The notes beneath the pieces were generated by a model, which worked only from the letters and a program-made list of their open reading frames with translations, did not search any database and was not told where the DNA came from. This document shows positions 10,809 through 21,393 of a DNA stretch of 64,000 nucleotides, in pieces; position 1 is the first letter of the stretch, and each line of letters starts with the position of its first letter. The DNA lies in contig JAYGXS010000003.1 of the NCBI GenBank assembly GCA_036362985.1, forward strand, positions 36,913,110 through 36,977,109, in the 5' to 3' direction. The translations under genes and the position numbers were made by a program. The DNA comes from Ligula intestinalis (Eukaryota > Platyhelminthes > Cestoda > Diphyllobothriidea > Diphyllobothriidae).

Positions 10809-11306
10809 TTAGATCTTCAGACCAGGCGGTGAAGCAAGGTTGGAGACCAGCGGATTTGGATTCAGGACAGGACGGGCTGGAGGCGTGGAGACCGGTGGGG
10901 GCACGGGACAGCTGAGATACGTGAATGCAGCCTGCCAATCGGCAGCTTTGGCGAGACCACTGCAGCGGAGATGGTACCAACCATTGCAGGAGCCGCAGCG
11001 TACAGACCATTCACGGCGGCCCAGGCGGACTCGGCAGAACGAGCAGTACCAGAGAGGTCCAGGGTTGGCCTCAATTCCGGCGGCGAGGAGGAGGAGTCTG
11101 AGCAGCGTGGCCGGGAGGGGCTGTTCCGTCATCAAAAACATGGATTGGGCGGAGGAGAGAGTTGATCTAACGTAGGGAGATGCGTGTAGCAAACCTTGGC
11201 CGCCGGGAGGGCGGGTGGGAACGCGGTTCGTAGACGCGTCTGCTGTGGTTCCCCGGCGGCGAGTGTAGCACTGGCCGGCGCATTTTTTTGCCCCCACCTG
11301 CGTCAT
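10809..11306 (-). pseudogene. LINE N-terminal region: 2A-like peptide plus PHD-like zinc finger
   Basis: This 165-residue frame starts MTQVGAKKC. Residues 70-84 are a leucine-rich run followed by GIEANPGP (encoded at 11055-11078), which matches the 2A consensus D-x-E-x-N-P-G-P except that the leading Asp is Gly. Immediately after it lie C88, C91, C104, C107, H112 and C115, with W110 before the His, followed by C133. This is a C4HC-type arrangement like the PHD-like finger of some non-LTR elements; the last Cys of the pattern is missing. A proline-rich tail ends at a TAA within GLKI-stop-QFNANGL. QFNANGL is the first endonuclease motif, so the stop is a mutation inside one original ORF. In other retroelements 2A peptides cause ribosome skipping and release the N-terminal part; the D-to-G change probably weakens that. 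Confidence 0.75.
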
Positions 11307-11331
11307 ATGAACTTCCTGGGCTTCTTATACA

Positions 11332-11510
11332 GGGCTTTTAATAGAGGCTACCTCCCCCCCCCCAACTAAAGAATGAACTGCGTCACCTAAAGCACGTCGT
11401 CTAGATTGTCCGCAGCTTTTTTGTCCGCTGAGTTAGCAGTAAACGATCGATCCGGATGCACTTGCGTCCGTCAGGGGACCGGGTGGGCTTTTAATAGAGG
11501 CTACCTCTCA
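11332..11510. repeat. Dispersed repeat, copy 1
   Basis: The phrase GGGCTTTTAATAGAGGCTAC occurs at both ends of this stretch (11336 and 11490). The inner part, from CCCAACTAAAGAATGAACTG through the GTCGTCT..GATT block to GACCGGGTGG, matches 14895-15045. The left copy of the phrase abuts the 5' side of the LINE above. Confidence 0.6.
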
Positions 11511-11584
11511 TACTACTAGTGTCACTAATACTGCCCCTGTTGCACTGTCCTACTGTACCTGCCTGATACTGTATTGTCGTGCCA

Positions 11585-11685
11585 CAGTAGTCGCCGGCTA
11601 TTTAGCCCACGGTTAATAAGCCCAGCCACCTATTAAGCCCAATTTGGTCTGGGCCCGAGGTGGGCTTAATAGCCAGCGACCACTG
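11585..11685. mobile_element. 101-bp deletion derivative of the pogo/Tigger-like MITE
   Basis: Its ends CAGTAGTCGCCGGC and the inverted counterpart ending GACCACTG match the MITE at 7130-7522. The 3' half, TATTAAGCCCAATTTGGTCT onwards, is almost identical to that element. The middle is missing. A TA follows on the right; the left flank is CA, one base off. Confidence 0.75.
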
Positions 11686-11810
11686 TACTACAGATAGACA
11701 CTGTATTAGGCCTAAATGTAGTCTATAGGCGGCAAAATACTCGACATAAGGGCATGACAGGACTTGTGCACTACTCTATAAATGTTATATTATTATCCAA
11801 CTGCTAGCCA

Positions 11811-12290
11811 CACCTGAGGCAGTGGCAATTCGTTTAGCAAAACCCGCTCTCTGCTGTCAAAAGGCGCTGGTGCATGCCGTCTCCCTCGCGTGGCCGACCG
11901 CATACAAGGATCCCGCACCGCCAGAAGCCACTACGTCAGAACTCACGACGTCAAAAGCTACGCAGCCCGAAACCATACTACCCACAGCTGCAGAGAACTT
12001 TCAGTGCGATCATGCTGCTCACAGTCACAGAGAGCCCGCTGGGCGTATGACGTAGATCGTGGGAACGTCCCTCCCCCGTTCCACACGCGTGACAACCCAA
12101 CGTCCTCGGCATGCTGAGTCCGGCTCGCAGGAGACGAGGGAACCACGAGATGACTAATTACCCCCATCCCCCTACCTCAAGAACTATATTAGCACTGTAC
12201 CGAAGTGCCTGCTTTAGTCACCTATTTTTCCATGTCACTGTAACGGCCTGAAGTGAATTACCGAAAACAGCTGTTTGCCAACACGACTTT
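11811..12290 (+). pseudogene. Penelope-like element, C-terminal and 3' end fragment
   Basis: From about 11811 the plus strand encodes PEAVAIRLAKPALCC followed by KALVHAVSLAWPTA. The same C-terminal tail is seen at 39264-39704 (minus strand) and at 51560-51660. A proline- and serine-rich stretch and a C-rich 3' UTR follow. Near 12248-12266 comes the CTGAAG..ACCGAAAA block that closes the related copies at 33942 and 39120. The nuclease and reverse transcriptase are missing, so this is a 5'-truncated copy. The right end is placed near TTTGCCAACACGACTTTTAA. Confidence 0.65.
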
Positions 12291-13021
12291 TAATCAATAT
12301 TACCTCACGCAGATTGGGAGTGCATACTGGGTGCGACTTCTTAAAAAGCACACAGACAGTATTTAAAGCATACTATCTACTGGCCAAAGTCAGCATGATT
12401 ACTAGAAGCTAGCACGATTAGCATAGGCATGTGCCTATGGAAGCAGCTCGTTTAGTCCGTACCTAGCAGAAAAGTACACAGCTCAATAGATATAGTTCAG
12501 AGTGCGGAAGCCAAGGCAAGCACTGCTATGAAGCATTTACTTACTCGAAAAACTTGAAACCCAGATTCAAACTCCTTGTTGAGACCAAGGGAATACGAGC
12601 CATAGCGTTGGCTTAATCAGCGTCAACTCTAACAAATGGTGGCGTCAGTGCCAGCACCAGTATCACTACGCTTCCTGCCGATATTCAGGGGACGTGAGCA
12701 CAGTGCTGACTTTAATCAACGTCATTTCTGCTTTACAAAACAGTCAGTAATAGTACCAGCAAATACTGTCACCAAGCTATACCCTAGTAAGTAATGTTAG
12801 AAGTAGCAGTAGTGGTAGTTGCAGTACGAGCCTTTGTTTCTTAGAGTCAGGGTAGACACCTACTATAGGCGAGTGTGGGTAGACAGTGCAGTAGTACTCG
12901 CGGAGAGTCTACTGTCATTAAAGATTAAGTTACGCGGTGTTTCTGGCTGCATCTAGAGAAAGCGGCTTATGCCTGATTCTTGCTCGGTCATCTCGAAGTT
13001 GTCTTGTCATCGGTTAAAGCA
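12291..13021. repeat. Low-copy degenerate repeat, related to 29.8-30.0 kb and 38.1-38.5 kb
   Basis: Several short blocks recur in the same order elsewhere. CTCGAAA..CTTGAAACCC resembles 29966. CAGTCA.TAATAGTACCAG resembles 29848. The GTGTTTCTGGC..GAGAAAGCGGC block at 12939-12966 resembles 38421. No open frame of interest lies here. The repeat type is unknown. Confidence 0.4.
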
Positions 13022-14782
13022 GATGAGGGTCCTGCGTAGCAAACTTGCTCTACTGTTTAGAACGGTGGACTGAGGCAGTCGATAGTGGAAACTCAGTGCA
13101 TGCTGTCTATATTGACTTCAACAAGGCTTTCTATAGCGTGCCAAACCACCGCCTCCTTTATAAACTTAGCCGCATAGGAGTAAGGGGTAGGCTCCGTACG
13201 TGGATAAAAAGCTTCCTAATCGGTCGCTCGCAAACTGCCTACATCAGCGACAAACAGTCAGCCAAGGTTGAGGTTGAGAGTGGTGTTCCCCAAGGCTCCG
13301 TTCTCGGCCCTATTATGTTTGTTTTCCACATCAACGACTGTGTCCGCGAACTGGATTGCGGCATCGCCGTGTTTGCTGATGATCTAAAACTTTGGAGCGT
13401 AATTCGAACTGCGGCTGACGAAGTGCACTTACAGGAATTTTTAAATAGACTTCAAAAATGATTGGCGGATTGGCTCTTACCGTCCAATGAGAGCAAGTGC
13501 ACCACCATTCGAGTCGGCAAATCCGGTACTTCAAACGGCACGGCTTACCGACTGAATGACATACCATTGAAGGAAGTGAATGCCCAGAAAGGCTTGGGAG
13601 TCTGGATCACGCCCTCGCTTAAACCCTCCCTGCATTGCACAAAGGTAGCCAAGTCCGCGATGTCGATCCTATACCTCGTCAGACGAGCTTTTTCTACCTT
13701 CAATGAGGAGTGCTTCACAAAAGTCTTCGGAGCCTTCGTACGACCGCACCTAGAATCCGCTATCCAAGCTTGGAGACCCTTGGCCACTAAAGACATCAGC
13801 ATCCTGGAAAAGGTACAACGGCGCGCTACCAAACTTTTTATGGGGCAGGGCTCGCAGCCTTATGAAACACGGCTGTCAAATCTCAACCTCTTCTCATTGC
13901 GCTACAGGCAGCTTCGGGGGGACCTGATACTAGCATTCCGCGTATTACGTCTTCAAGACTGCTGTCTTATATCAGGGGATTTTTTCGAATTAGCAACGAC
14001 CACGAAGCTGAGGGGTCATCCTCTCAAATTAAAGGTGACAGGGGCCAGGCTGGACGCTCGGAAACACTTCTTTTCAAAAAGGGTGGTTGGAGCGTGGAAT
14101 GCGCTTCCTCAGGACGTTGTTATGTCGGAATCGCTAGAGGGTTTTAAGCGAAAACTGGATCGATATAGCAGTGCACGATGGATCGTAACTGACAATTTGC
14201 AATAATAATAATAATACTTCCAATTTTTCAGTAGTATTAGTTTTTATATCCATTCACGTTTGCTATTTATAACGCCCTCCCACGCATAGCCTCATGCGAA
14301 GGTCTCCGCGGTCTACCCTACTTGGCTATCTGCGTACCGTGATTACCACGCTAGGTATCTTATCAGCCAGACCTGACGGCCTAAACATTAACCCTTGGTT
14401 TTACCCAAAGCGGACCGTCGACGATCTGGACGGATGCCTCTGTTTTTCCAGTTCCGTTGGCGGACTCTGCAATCAGCAAGGAAGAATCAGGACGTGGCTT
14501 CCACACGGTGATGATCCTGAAACCTTTGGAATGCCCCCCCCCCCCAGTTGGAACCCCTTGTTTCTCCAAAATCCCAGGCATTACCCCCACAAGGGAGACA
14601 GTTTTTCTCCTAAAAATCCCTGAGGAGTTTTTTCACTGTCTGCTCCTATTTTCATCCTATGACACAGGACAATTGGCCTCGCCAACAGTCTGAGAAACAA
14701 ATTTTCTGCTACCACTGCACATATGTACAAATAGGGCACTCAAAGGAATTTTTCCTACACATCCCTCAATATACTGATACTG
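13022..14782 (+). pseudogene. 5'-truncated CR1-like LINE
   Basis: The copy begins inside the reverse transcriptase at about 13022 (GSCVANLLYCLERW). It contains VYIDFNKAF, SGVPQGSVLGP and VFADDLKLW, so the FADD box is intact, but FNKAFY replaces the usual FKKAFD. A TGA at 13459 replaces a Trp codon between LQK and LADWLLP, splitting the frame in two. The C-terminal half (13462-14205) includes YRQLRGDLILAFRVL and ends VVGAWNALPQDVVMSESLEGFKRKLD. The 3' UTR carries the family block GGAGTTTTTTCACTGTC and ends near 14782 with CCTCAATATACTGATACTGAT, the CR1-style short tandem tail. Confidence 0.85.
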
Positions 14783-14894
14783 ATTGTGGGGTAGATGGTG
14801 GCTCGTCTACTTTCACTAAACCTGGCCACAGTCACCGTCCCTGCTCTCGGGCAACTGGCGCACGTCACCGATTACGGTGGTCGAACTCACATCC

Positions 14895-15046
14895 CCAACT
14901 AAAAAATGAACTGCGTTGGCTAAATCACGTCGTCTGGATTATCTGCAGTTTTTTTTGTCGGCTGAGTAATCAACAAACGGTCGATACGGACGCACTTACA
15001 TCCGTCATGTGACCGGGTGGGCTTTTAATAGAGGCTACCCCCGGCT
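14895..15046. repeat. Dispersed repeat, copy 2
   Basis: Matches 11355-11510, from CCCAACTAAAAAATGAACTG through GACCGGGTGGGC to TTTTAATAGAGGCTACC. It lies just downstream of the CR1 3' tail. Confidence 0.65.
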
Positions 15047-15585
15047 AGAGAATGAATATTGTTATTCCGCTCCTCACCAGCACAGATCCATTTGCGATTA
15101 CAGATCGAGGCTTTGACGGTGAAACCAAACCATACGTTTCAGTATTAATAACTGACGCTTTAGCAGACGTCACCACCAGCGCGTTAGAGTCTGATCAAAT
15201 AGGTCGCGAGTTCTAGCCTCAGTTGTTGCACCACTTGCGGCTGTGTATGAGTGGCTGTCGACGGCTACTGAGCCAGAAAAGGTCACTCCAGTCGCCCTGG
15301 TCTTTGCTGGCAATACTATCAGTGTATCCTTTTGTTAACGACAACCCTAAACTCGAAAACGTAAACTATATTATTTACACAGTCGGTGAGAGACATGTGC
15401 TTCAACACCCCATCAAGGCTGCCTTTCTTATTTGTGGTATCGTGGCCGTACGCTAGTAGCTTGCATCGAGCATACGAGGCCAGGGAGGTCATCATAACGT
15501 ATTTGCCTAACTGCAGAGCCGGAGAACGTGGAAGCTAATCTTCGATGGAGGGCGTTCCATTATTCGGCACCTGTGGACATATCGC
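15047..15585. other. No recognisable gene
   Basis: Only short open frames without known motifs. One 77-codon frame at 15223-15456 has no recognisable domain. Confidence 0.4.
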
Positions 15586-15770
15586 AGGGTGTTAAGCGAG
15601 TCCAACCGTGCAACTGCGATCTTCAGACCATGGCTACATAGTTAAGAAGAGAAGTCCATGAAGGCCAATGTAGTAGGAGGAGTTTATTGTGTACACAAAG
15701 AAGAGAAGGATAGATGAGAGTAGATTGACTTTGATAGCCTACAACCCGCTTGAGAACTTAAGTGAGGGAG
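15586..15770 (-). repeat. LTR-like repeat, copy 1
   Basis: The block GATCTTCAGACCATGG, then GAGAAGTC, AAGGCCA, TTTATTGTGTACACAAAG and GTAGATTGACT..GATAGCC recurs at 16450-16620. The AAGGCCA to TTGTGTACACAAAG part recurs at 18830. On the minus strand TTTATTGTG reads CACAATAAA, a polyadenylation signal. This suggests the repeat carries a transcript 3' end and may be an LTR in minus orientation. Confidence 0.45.
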
Positions 15771-16449
15771 ATACGTACCAAGATGAGGTTGCGAGAGGCG
15801 GGTTAGTGCCACCAGTGCCGCTTGGGAGGAGAAGGGTCATCTCGCGTCCGCGTGGGCAACTGGGCCTGCAGTAGGAGGCAAGTTCTCGACTACGCGTGCA
15901 TCGGCATGTTGTAGGAGATTGGGCATCTAAACTACGTGGGAGGGAGTCTGGTTGGCTGGCTTGAACTTCAACGGCAAATCAGTATGCCGTATCAGTATGA
16001 GTTGAACCAGAAGAATCGTTGACAGTAGAAGGAAGGGTGGAGATTGAGAAGGAGATCTGGGTGCTGACACTCATAAGGGGAAATCTATGTTTGATTAGGA
16101 AGTAACCATGACCTGGGCTGAATGGGCTTTCGGCAGTAAGTCGCGAATGCGAATCACTAAATACGTAGAGACAGGTCCATAAATCGCCAAATACGCAGGG
16201 GACTGCGTTGGGTCAGGTCGGGAAGTCAACAACTACGCAGGGAGGGCAAGCCACATCAGAGGTTGTGAGTGGTTGAAGATCTCGACCTCGCTTCACCACA
16301 GGATGTCGATGCAGAATGTCTCCATATCGCGGTCACATCAGATGACACAGGAGAAATTCAATTGAAGGCGAGGGAGGTCTGATGATGATTGAGTTCAGCC
16401 AGCTCAGAGGTTGAGTGTTCGTCTCACGTCGGAATGTCACCAATATCGT

Positions 16450-16625
16450 AGAGGGTTATGTGAGTTAACCCCAGCAACTGTGATCTTCAGACCATGGTTA
16501 CTTAGTGGAGGAGAGAAGTCGTCAAAGGCCAGAGTAGATGGAAGAATGTATTGTGTACACAAGGAAAGGAGAATATATGAGTAGATTGACTCGGATAGCC
16601 TACAACCGGCTTGAGTGCCAGCCGC
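16450..16625 (-). repeat. LTR-like repeat, copy 2
   Basis: Second copy of the block at 15586, in the same orientation about 860 bases away and ending in the same GATAGCCTACAACC..CTTGAG phrase. The polyadenylation signal is lost here (TGTATTGTGTACAC). A weaker echo (AAGGCCATAGTGTCGGGGAG) lies near 16840. Confidence 0.5.
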
Positions 16626-18309
16626 AGTCAAAGTGCAGTTTTCAGCAGTAGGCATACAAACGGCAGCAATGACGAGCATTGTCTGGTAGCCTCAAAGGTT
16701 ATCGACCGGAAAGGCTGCATCGACCAAGGCGTGCATGCGTCTGTGGGGTACGATGTGATCCGGCCAGATAATAGGCGAGAAAACGTATCCCAACATGTAT
16801 AAGCTAGTGGAATAGGATAAGGTGTAAAAGGCCATAGTGTCGGGGAGAATTTACTGGAGTAGGAACAAGCGTAGGATGTAAGCAATACGAAAGTGGCTTC
16901 CAGACGAGTGCCGGCCAGCCATGAATGAGCCGGAGTCCAGAGAATCTGCAACCGAACAGTGAGTCGTCGGCTCTGGAAGTAAATGAGCGTCAACATCTCA
17001 CCCGCATCTCTAGCACTGGTCTCGCCTTGAGCAGTGGTTGGCTAGTGAGACTAGACCACCTTGAAAAAGCCAGACAGGAGTGACATTGCACGGAGGCCTT
17101 GACTATGGTGTCTTGCGGACGCGTGGTGGTCATGCCAGACATGACGTAGTCCGCGCGGCGTCCGAGGAAAGTATGACTAAGAAAGGGGGTCGTTACACGT
17201 CCTATTCGCCAGTGAGAGAGGCTAGCGTTTGAGGGACCTGATTGGCTGTTACAGAAGGTCGCCTGAGTGCAGGTGTACGCGATACCAGCGGCGAGCGTTC
17301 GGACATGCTCGCATGTGGAGTGAGCCACCACAGACACTTACAAGAGCCGGTAGCTAGGCTGATATGCATCTGTGTCGTGGTTGAGCACTTTTAGCTTATC
17401 ATCACACCTTGGTGGCTTGCAACGGGTAATCACATACGAATGATGCCCGAAGACTCAAGTTCGAACATTAAAGTATCTTTAGGTATGTTTATTTAAATAG
17501 TATAGAATAACAAGCCAGTTCATGAATGGGAATATCGGCAGGTAGTCTACTGAAAAAATATGATGATATTCTGTCCAGTTGTGAAGGCTTTCCTCGTTTG
17601 GGCGAACATGGGAGCAGTTACCTAGAAAAGACAGCGTTATCCTTGCACCGTTGAATAGATTAAACTAACCTCCTTCTCATCATTTATTAATTCCTTGCCA
17701 TACCCTCATTTTATCTGCAAATGCCAAACATCGGTCTACAATAAAAAAAAACTTAAAGGATTGTTCTTACCTGTGATTGATTCTTCAAACACTTCGTGGG
17801 GGTAGGTCGCCTGGGCCGGGGTAATGCATTGCCGTGTTATGCGTCTGTTGGAAGTGAACGACAAGGTCTGCGCCCGATAACTTACGCACGGGGAAAAAGT
17901 GTCAGTCTTTCGCTGACATTTCATGTGCCACAGGCCTTTAAACGAATCGCAAACTCTGCATATGAGAAGCAGAAAGCTGACCAAACCTTTTTCTGCTTCC
18001 ATAGAGCAGTTTATTGAGGCTTACTCCATATGTTTAGCTTACCTATGTTTGCCAGTTAAAACTTATGAACCAAAACGAAATCAACAACATTGAATACTAT
18101 CACAGTTAAATCAAAGGCCACAGCCATACCATGAATCACAGATTTAAATATAAACCCAAAAAATTTATAAAACAAGATCTTGGTTAAGTAAAAAATCACA
18201 ACAATACCATCAATCACAAAATAAAGATAACTTAAAGCTTAACGTAAAAGGCTTAATAAAATGAGATCACTGTGAGTTTTCGCATTACAGCCTCACTCAG
18301 ACCTACTGG
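16626..18309. other. No recognisable gene
   Basis: Two minus-strand open frames (16628-16996, 122 codons; 16990-17337, 115 codons) overlap by seven bases and show no domain I recognise. They may be chance frames in relatively GC-rich repeat DNA. The stretch 17338-18309 is AT-rich with nothing supported. Confidence 0.4.
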
Positions 18310-18756
18310 TCACGGTGGTGCAAAAAGTGCAGAGCCCCTATCACAGATCGGTGGGTTTGCGACGCACAATGAATGGAATTTACGTTGGCATGAAACACAT
18401 TGCAAAAGATTTCCTCTACTAACGGCCGTATTACCACCACTGGCAGTACATGTGTCATCAAGGTCCGCGACATTCTCCCCCAAATGCCGACTGGGCAGCC
18501 CAAAATCCATATGAGTACTTGCACTGGCACTACTCGTGAAGACAGTCATGTTCATCGGGCCACTTCTAAGAGGTTTTCGAGTCAGCCAGGGCGGTTGCAT
18601 GGACGGATTACCACGAGTGTGGAAGTTGGGAAGTAGCTTGTCACTGCGCAGAACACATACAGAAGGTTCTTGACTAGAACCCATCTGCGCGACAAGCACA
18701 TCGTCCTCCTCCCTTACCATAAAACGAACAACTTCGCACCTACCGTCATTTTCCAT
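18310..18756 (-). CDS. Unknown 148-residue ORF with a partial Cys/His finger
   Basis: The ATG at 18756 lies about 17 bases from the edge of the LTR-like repeat (shared edge CTCCTATA near 18765). The protein is acidic at its N-terminus (MENDGRCEVV..REEDDVLVAQ) and serine- and threonine-rich in the middle. It ends with LLQCVSCQRKFHSLCVANPP, a C-x2-C-x3-FH-x2-C pattern like half of a PHD or related finger. The frame stops soon after, so any second half is lost or spliced. I do not recognise the protein. It could be a truncated retroelement gene driven from the adjacent LTR-like sequence, or an exon of a host gene. Confidence 0.3.
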   Translation of the reverse strand: MENDGRCEVVRFMVREEDDVLVAQMGSSQEPSVCVLRSDKLLPNFHTRGNPSMQPPWLTRKPLRSGPMNMTVFTSSASASTHMDFGLPSRHLGENVADLDDTCTASGGNTAVSRGNLLQCVSCQRKFHSLCVANPPICDRGSALFAPP

Positions 18757-19030
18757 TTCAACCCTATAGGAGTTAAGACTAAGACGGTTAAACCTAACAC
18801 ATACAATTTTCCAGGCCCGGTTCCTTAGGAGATGGGAGAAATCTTGGAAGGCCAGAGTAAAAGAGATTGTTTATTGTGTACACAAAGGAACGGAGAATAG
18901 ATGGAGAGAAGTTGGACTTCGGAGCACACGTCATTCCGCTGGAGCGCCGTGTTCCAAAGTGACGTCTGGCGGTCGAGAGTGGGGGAAAAAGGACTTGCTC
19001 GAGTGGTGTTTGGGCGGCCACGAGAACCTA
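18757..19030 (-). repeat. LTR-like repeat, copy 3
   Basis: Contains GACTAAGACGGTTAA, CAGGCCCGGTTCCTTAGGAG and TTGTTTATTGTGTACACAAA in the order found at 32956, 37641 and (second part) 15586. Reading the minus strand, an AATAAA lies near 18873 and a shared edge at CTCCTATA near 18765. The segment from about 18905 to 19030 is shared less clearly. Confidence 0.5.
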
Positions 19031-19512
19031 GACACACGTGTGTGTGTCCGAGTGGAAGTAGATCAAGCCTCTGCAGGTCAGCGCGACTGTAAGCGCTGAC
19101 TGAGGTACCGGATAACCTTGAGGCAGCTGGCATTGAACAATGACGCCGGACAAAACAATGGAGGATGTTGGCCTATAGCGTCCACTACAATCGCACTTGG
19201 TTGTGGAGGAGAATCGACAAGCGACCCTCGTAGACAACCAGGTGCATCCATGATGCGGTCGGCAAATGCGTCGACCTCCCGCAACAGCTACAAGAAGCGT
19301 CCAGTTCCACAACTCTTTAACTTCTCCACGATAGGTCGCACATGACTCTTCACCATTTTATACTTCTCGGCCTCCGTCAAAGGCCCCTGTCCCTTTCTCA
19401 CCAGAATGTCTGCCATAAAGGACGTGGCCTGCCCTGGCTCAAAATTTTCATCAGTAAACGGCTTATCACAGACGACTACTTGGGAAATCCATCTGCTCTT
19501 TTGAAGACACAA
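19028..19512 (-). pseudogene. Possible MULE-type transposase C-terminal fragment
   Basis: One minus-strand frame reads CDKPFTDENFEPGQATSFMA, then LTEAEKYKMVKSHVRPIVEK and LKSCGTGRF. After an in-frame stop it continues as LLREVDAFADRIMDAPGCLR. The EKY..V...V.PIVE..KSCGT..F...L..VD pattern looks like the helical segment after the SWIM finger in ZSWIM/MULE-type transposases. On the same strand, 1.9 kb upstream, is a frame resembling the catalytic part of such a protein (21394-21750). A TA-flanked repeat (19692-21030) sits between them and may have split the element. The identification is tentative. Confidence 0.35.
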
Positions 19513-19691
19513 ACGGGTTTACTTTGTGCTGCTGCATGAAGTTCAGGATATGCACATACGATAGCTGCACCTGTCAACCGCATTACTTAAAAATGTGACG
19601 CCACAGTTTTCTTCAAGGTGGCGGAGCACAACACCCGAGGCATACCCAGTCAGCATTTGGCAGACGCGGGCTACATGTAACTGCAAACCTA

Positions 19692-21032
19692 CAGTTCTGC
19701 GAATGCTGCAAGCAAATTTCTTATATTTGTAAATGTTTGATCATTTCTTCCATACCCGCGGGAACGCATTTGCGAAAACTTTTGAATAATAATGCGCATT
19801 ATTAGGCATACTGAGTACTTGAAATAACTTTAAGAATTCTTATAGAACGTTTACTCATTGTCTGTTTGTTTGACGTTTACATCAAGTCCTTCATAATAAG
19901 ATATAACTAAACAGCTTTTCCCGAAAAAAATGAGTTTTAGGATATTATTTCCTATGCAGGTGGCCATGTTATACGCTGTATTTTGTGGTAGGTTTACACG
20001 GGGATTGTGCTGGCAGGGAATGCTTTAAAACAGCAAACCACATTTTCAAGCATACAACATGTCTGCTAGATGCCACGCATATTTTTATTCCTAAGATTAA
20101 TAAAAAAAGTTTTGATAATAGGTCACCTCTTTAAAAAAGTCCTTTTATTGGGTATTTAGCTGACGAACTTTTGCGTATATTAACTTTTTCCAAGATAATG
20201 TCACAGTGAAATTGCAGACTTTCGACAATTTCTTGAATTTATCTGAAGAAAAACGATTAAAATTGACTGGAGATGAAATAACAAACTTTCCTCTGCATAA
20301 CGGATAATTTTTTGCTCGAGGAGATTTATTCTACGATCAGAAATGAACGTATGAATGCAAAAAATACCACGTACATGACCATTTTTTTGAAAAACTTATT
20401 ATTCTTCTGTCTGTTCCGTTTCTAAATAACGCTTAAGCGGAACCTATTGTTTAAAAAAAACTATATTTCTAAATGACTTACATTCAATAAGGTATTCTTG
20501 AGGCCGCCTGCGCAGTTACATGTAGAAACTTTGTTTATGCATGCAACCAGCAGTGCCGTAAAAGAAAATGTTCTTCTAAGAACTTTTTTGTTTCTGCGTT
20601 TTTTGCCAAAAAACCTTCATGAAATAGTAAATTTAATTTTTAGAACTTTTTCACAGCCCGTTTTTGAAAATAAATGCGATTCCTTAAACTGCGCTTTAGT
20701 TCCATTTGATCAACTAGGCACAAACTTTTCCAGTACTGGAATGGATTATTATTCCACTTTTTTACTTACTATGGAATTCTTCCCCAGCAAAATTTATGTT
20801 AGAAGAAAGTTTCATGCTGTCTTATAGCATACGGAATTCCTTTTATATAAACCTACTAATGATTTAGCAAATATGAGAGCCTATTCGCCTCAATAACTTC
20901 AAATAAGAGGGCAGTTTTTTTCAAACCAAAGCCCTTCTTATTATTAAATCCACTTAGTTTATCAGAATAACCTGTCCAGATATACGCTAAATTATCAAGT
21001 TAAATTTCGTTCTGAAATTTGTTTGCAGGATT
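19692..21032. mobile_element. TA-flanked non-autonomous element R1, copy A (right end truncated)
   Basis: The left end reads TA then CAGTTCTGCGAATGCTGCAA, the same as the left end at 38980 and the inverse of the right end at 40562. Shared blocks include GATTATTTC..CATACC.GCGGGAACGCA, AAGATATAACT..AAC, GCAGGTGGCCATGTT and ACCAAAGCCCTTCTTATTATTAA. The copy loses similarity just before its expected right inverted repeat, at GCAGGATTC near 21032. It lacks the Penelope and piggyBac insertions found in copy B, and carries about 0.9 kb of internal sequence that B lacks. Confidence 0.7.
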
Positions 21033-21393
21033 CCCCGTTGCCTCTTTTCTTTCGTGATCCATATTCTTTGCGTCCAAATAACCAACAATACTATGAACAC
21101 AGTTGATGAGAGACATGTGCTGTTCATGCCACTGCCTCAAACGCCTGCTGATACTTTTTATCTTATTTGTTGTATTGTTGCCATATGTCAGCAGATTACG
21201 CCGAGCGTAATGGGCCTACCGGTTTCTGCACCGACACCAGCAGCCAGTTATATACAGCCAGATCTCAGGGAAATTATCCCTAGTAGTAGACATAACCAGT
21301 CCAAAAATATGAAAGGAGCCAGCGTAAATTGCTCTACGGAATAAGCAAAGAACTTTTTTCACACCGTACGTAAGTTTTCTACTGCAGACCTCA
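21033..21393. other. Boundary sequence without a recognised gene
   Basis: Short open frames only. The minus-strand reading after the stop at 21394 continues for some codons (FREMMRSAVENL) as a likely remnant of the MULE-type frame upstream. Confidence 0.4.

Larger units (their letters stand above)
7768..11306 (-). mobile_element. Jockey-superfamily LINE with 2A-like motif and zinc finger, frameshifted
   Basis: This is a near full-length non-LTR retrotransposon on the minus strand with its domains in the expected order. First come an N-terminal segment with a 2A-like peptide and a PHD-like finger, then an APE-type endonuclease, then a reverse transcriptase with YADD, then a C-terminal CCHC-like finger. 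Coding is split over at least five frames by small indels and one early stop, so it is not active as shown. The GC content is visibly higher than in the surrounding AT-rich DNA. I see no poly(A) or tandem tail at the 3' side; the element probably extends a little beyond 7768 and above 11306. Confidence 0.85.

Noticed and set aside
16628..17337. Two overlapping minus-strand frames of 122 and 115 codons
   Set aside because: No domain recognised; low-complexity composition in repeat DNA. Not reported as genes.
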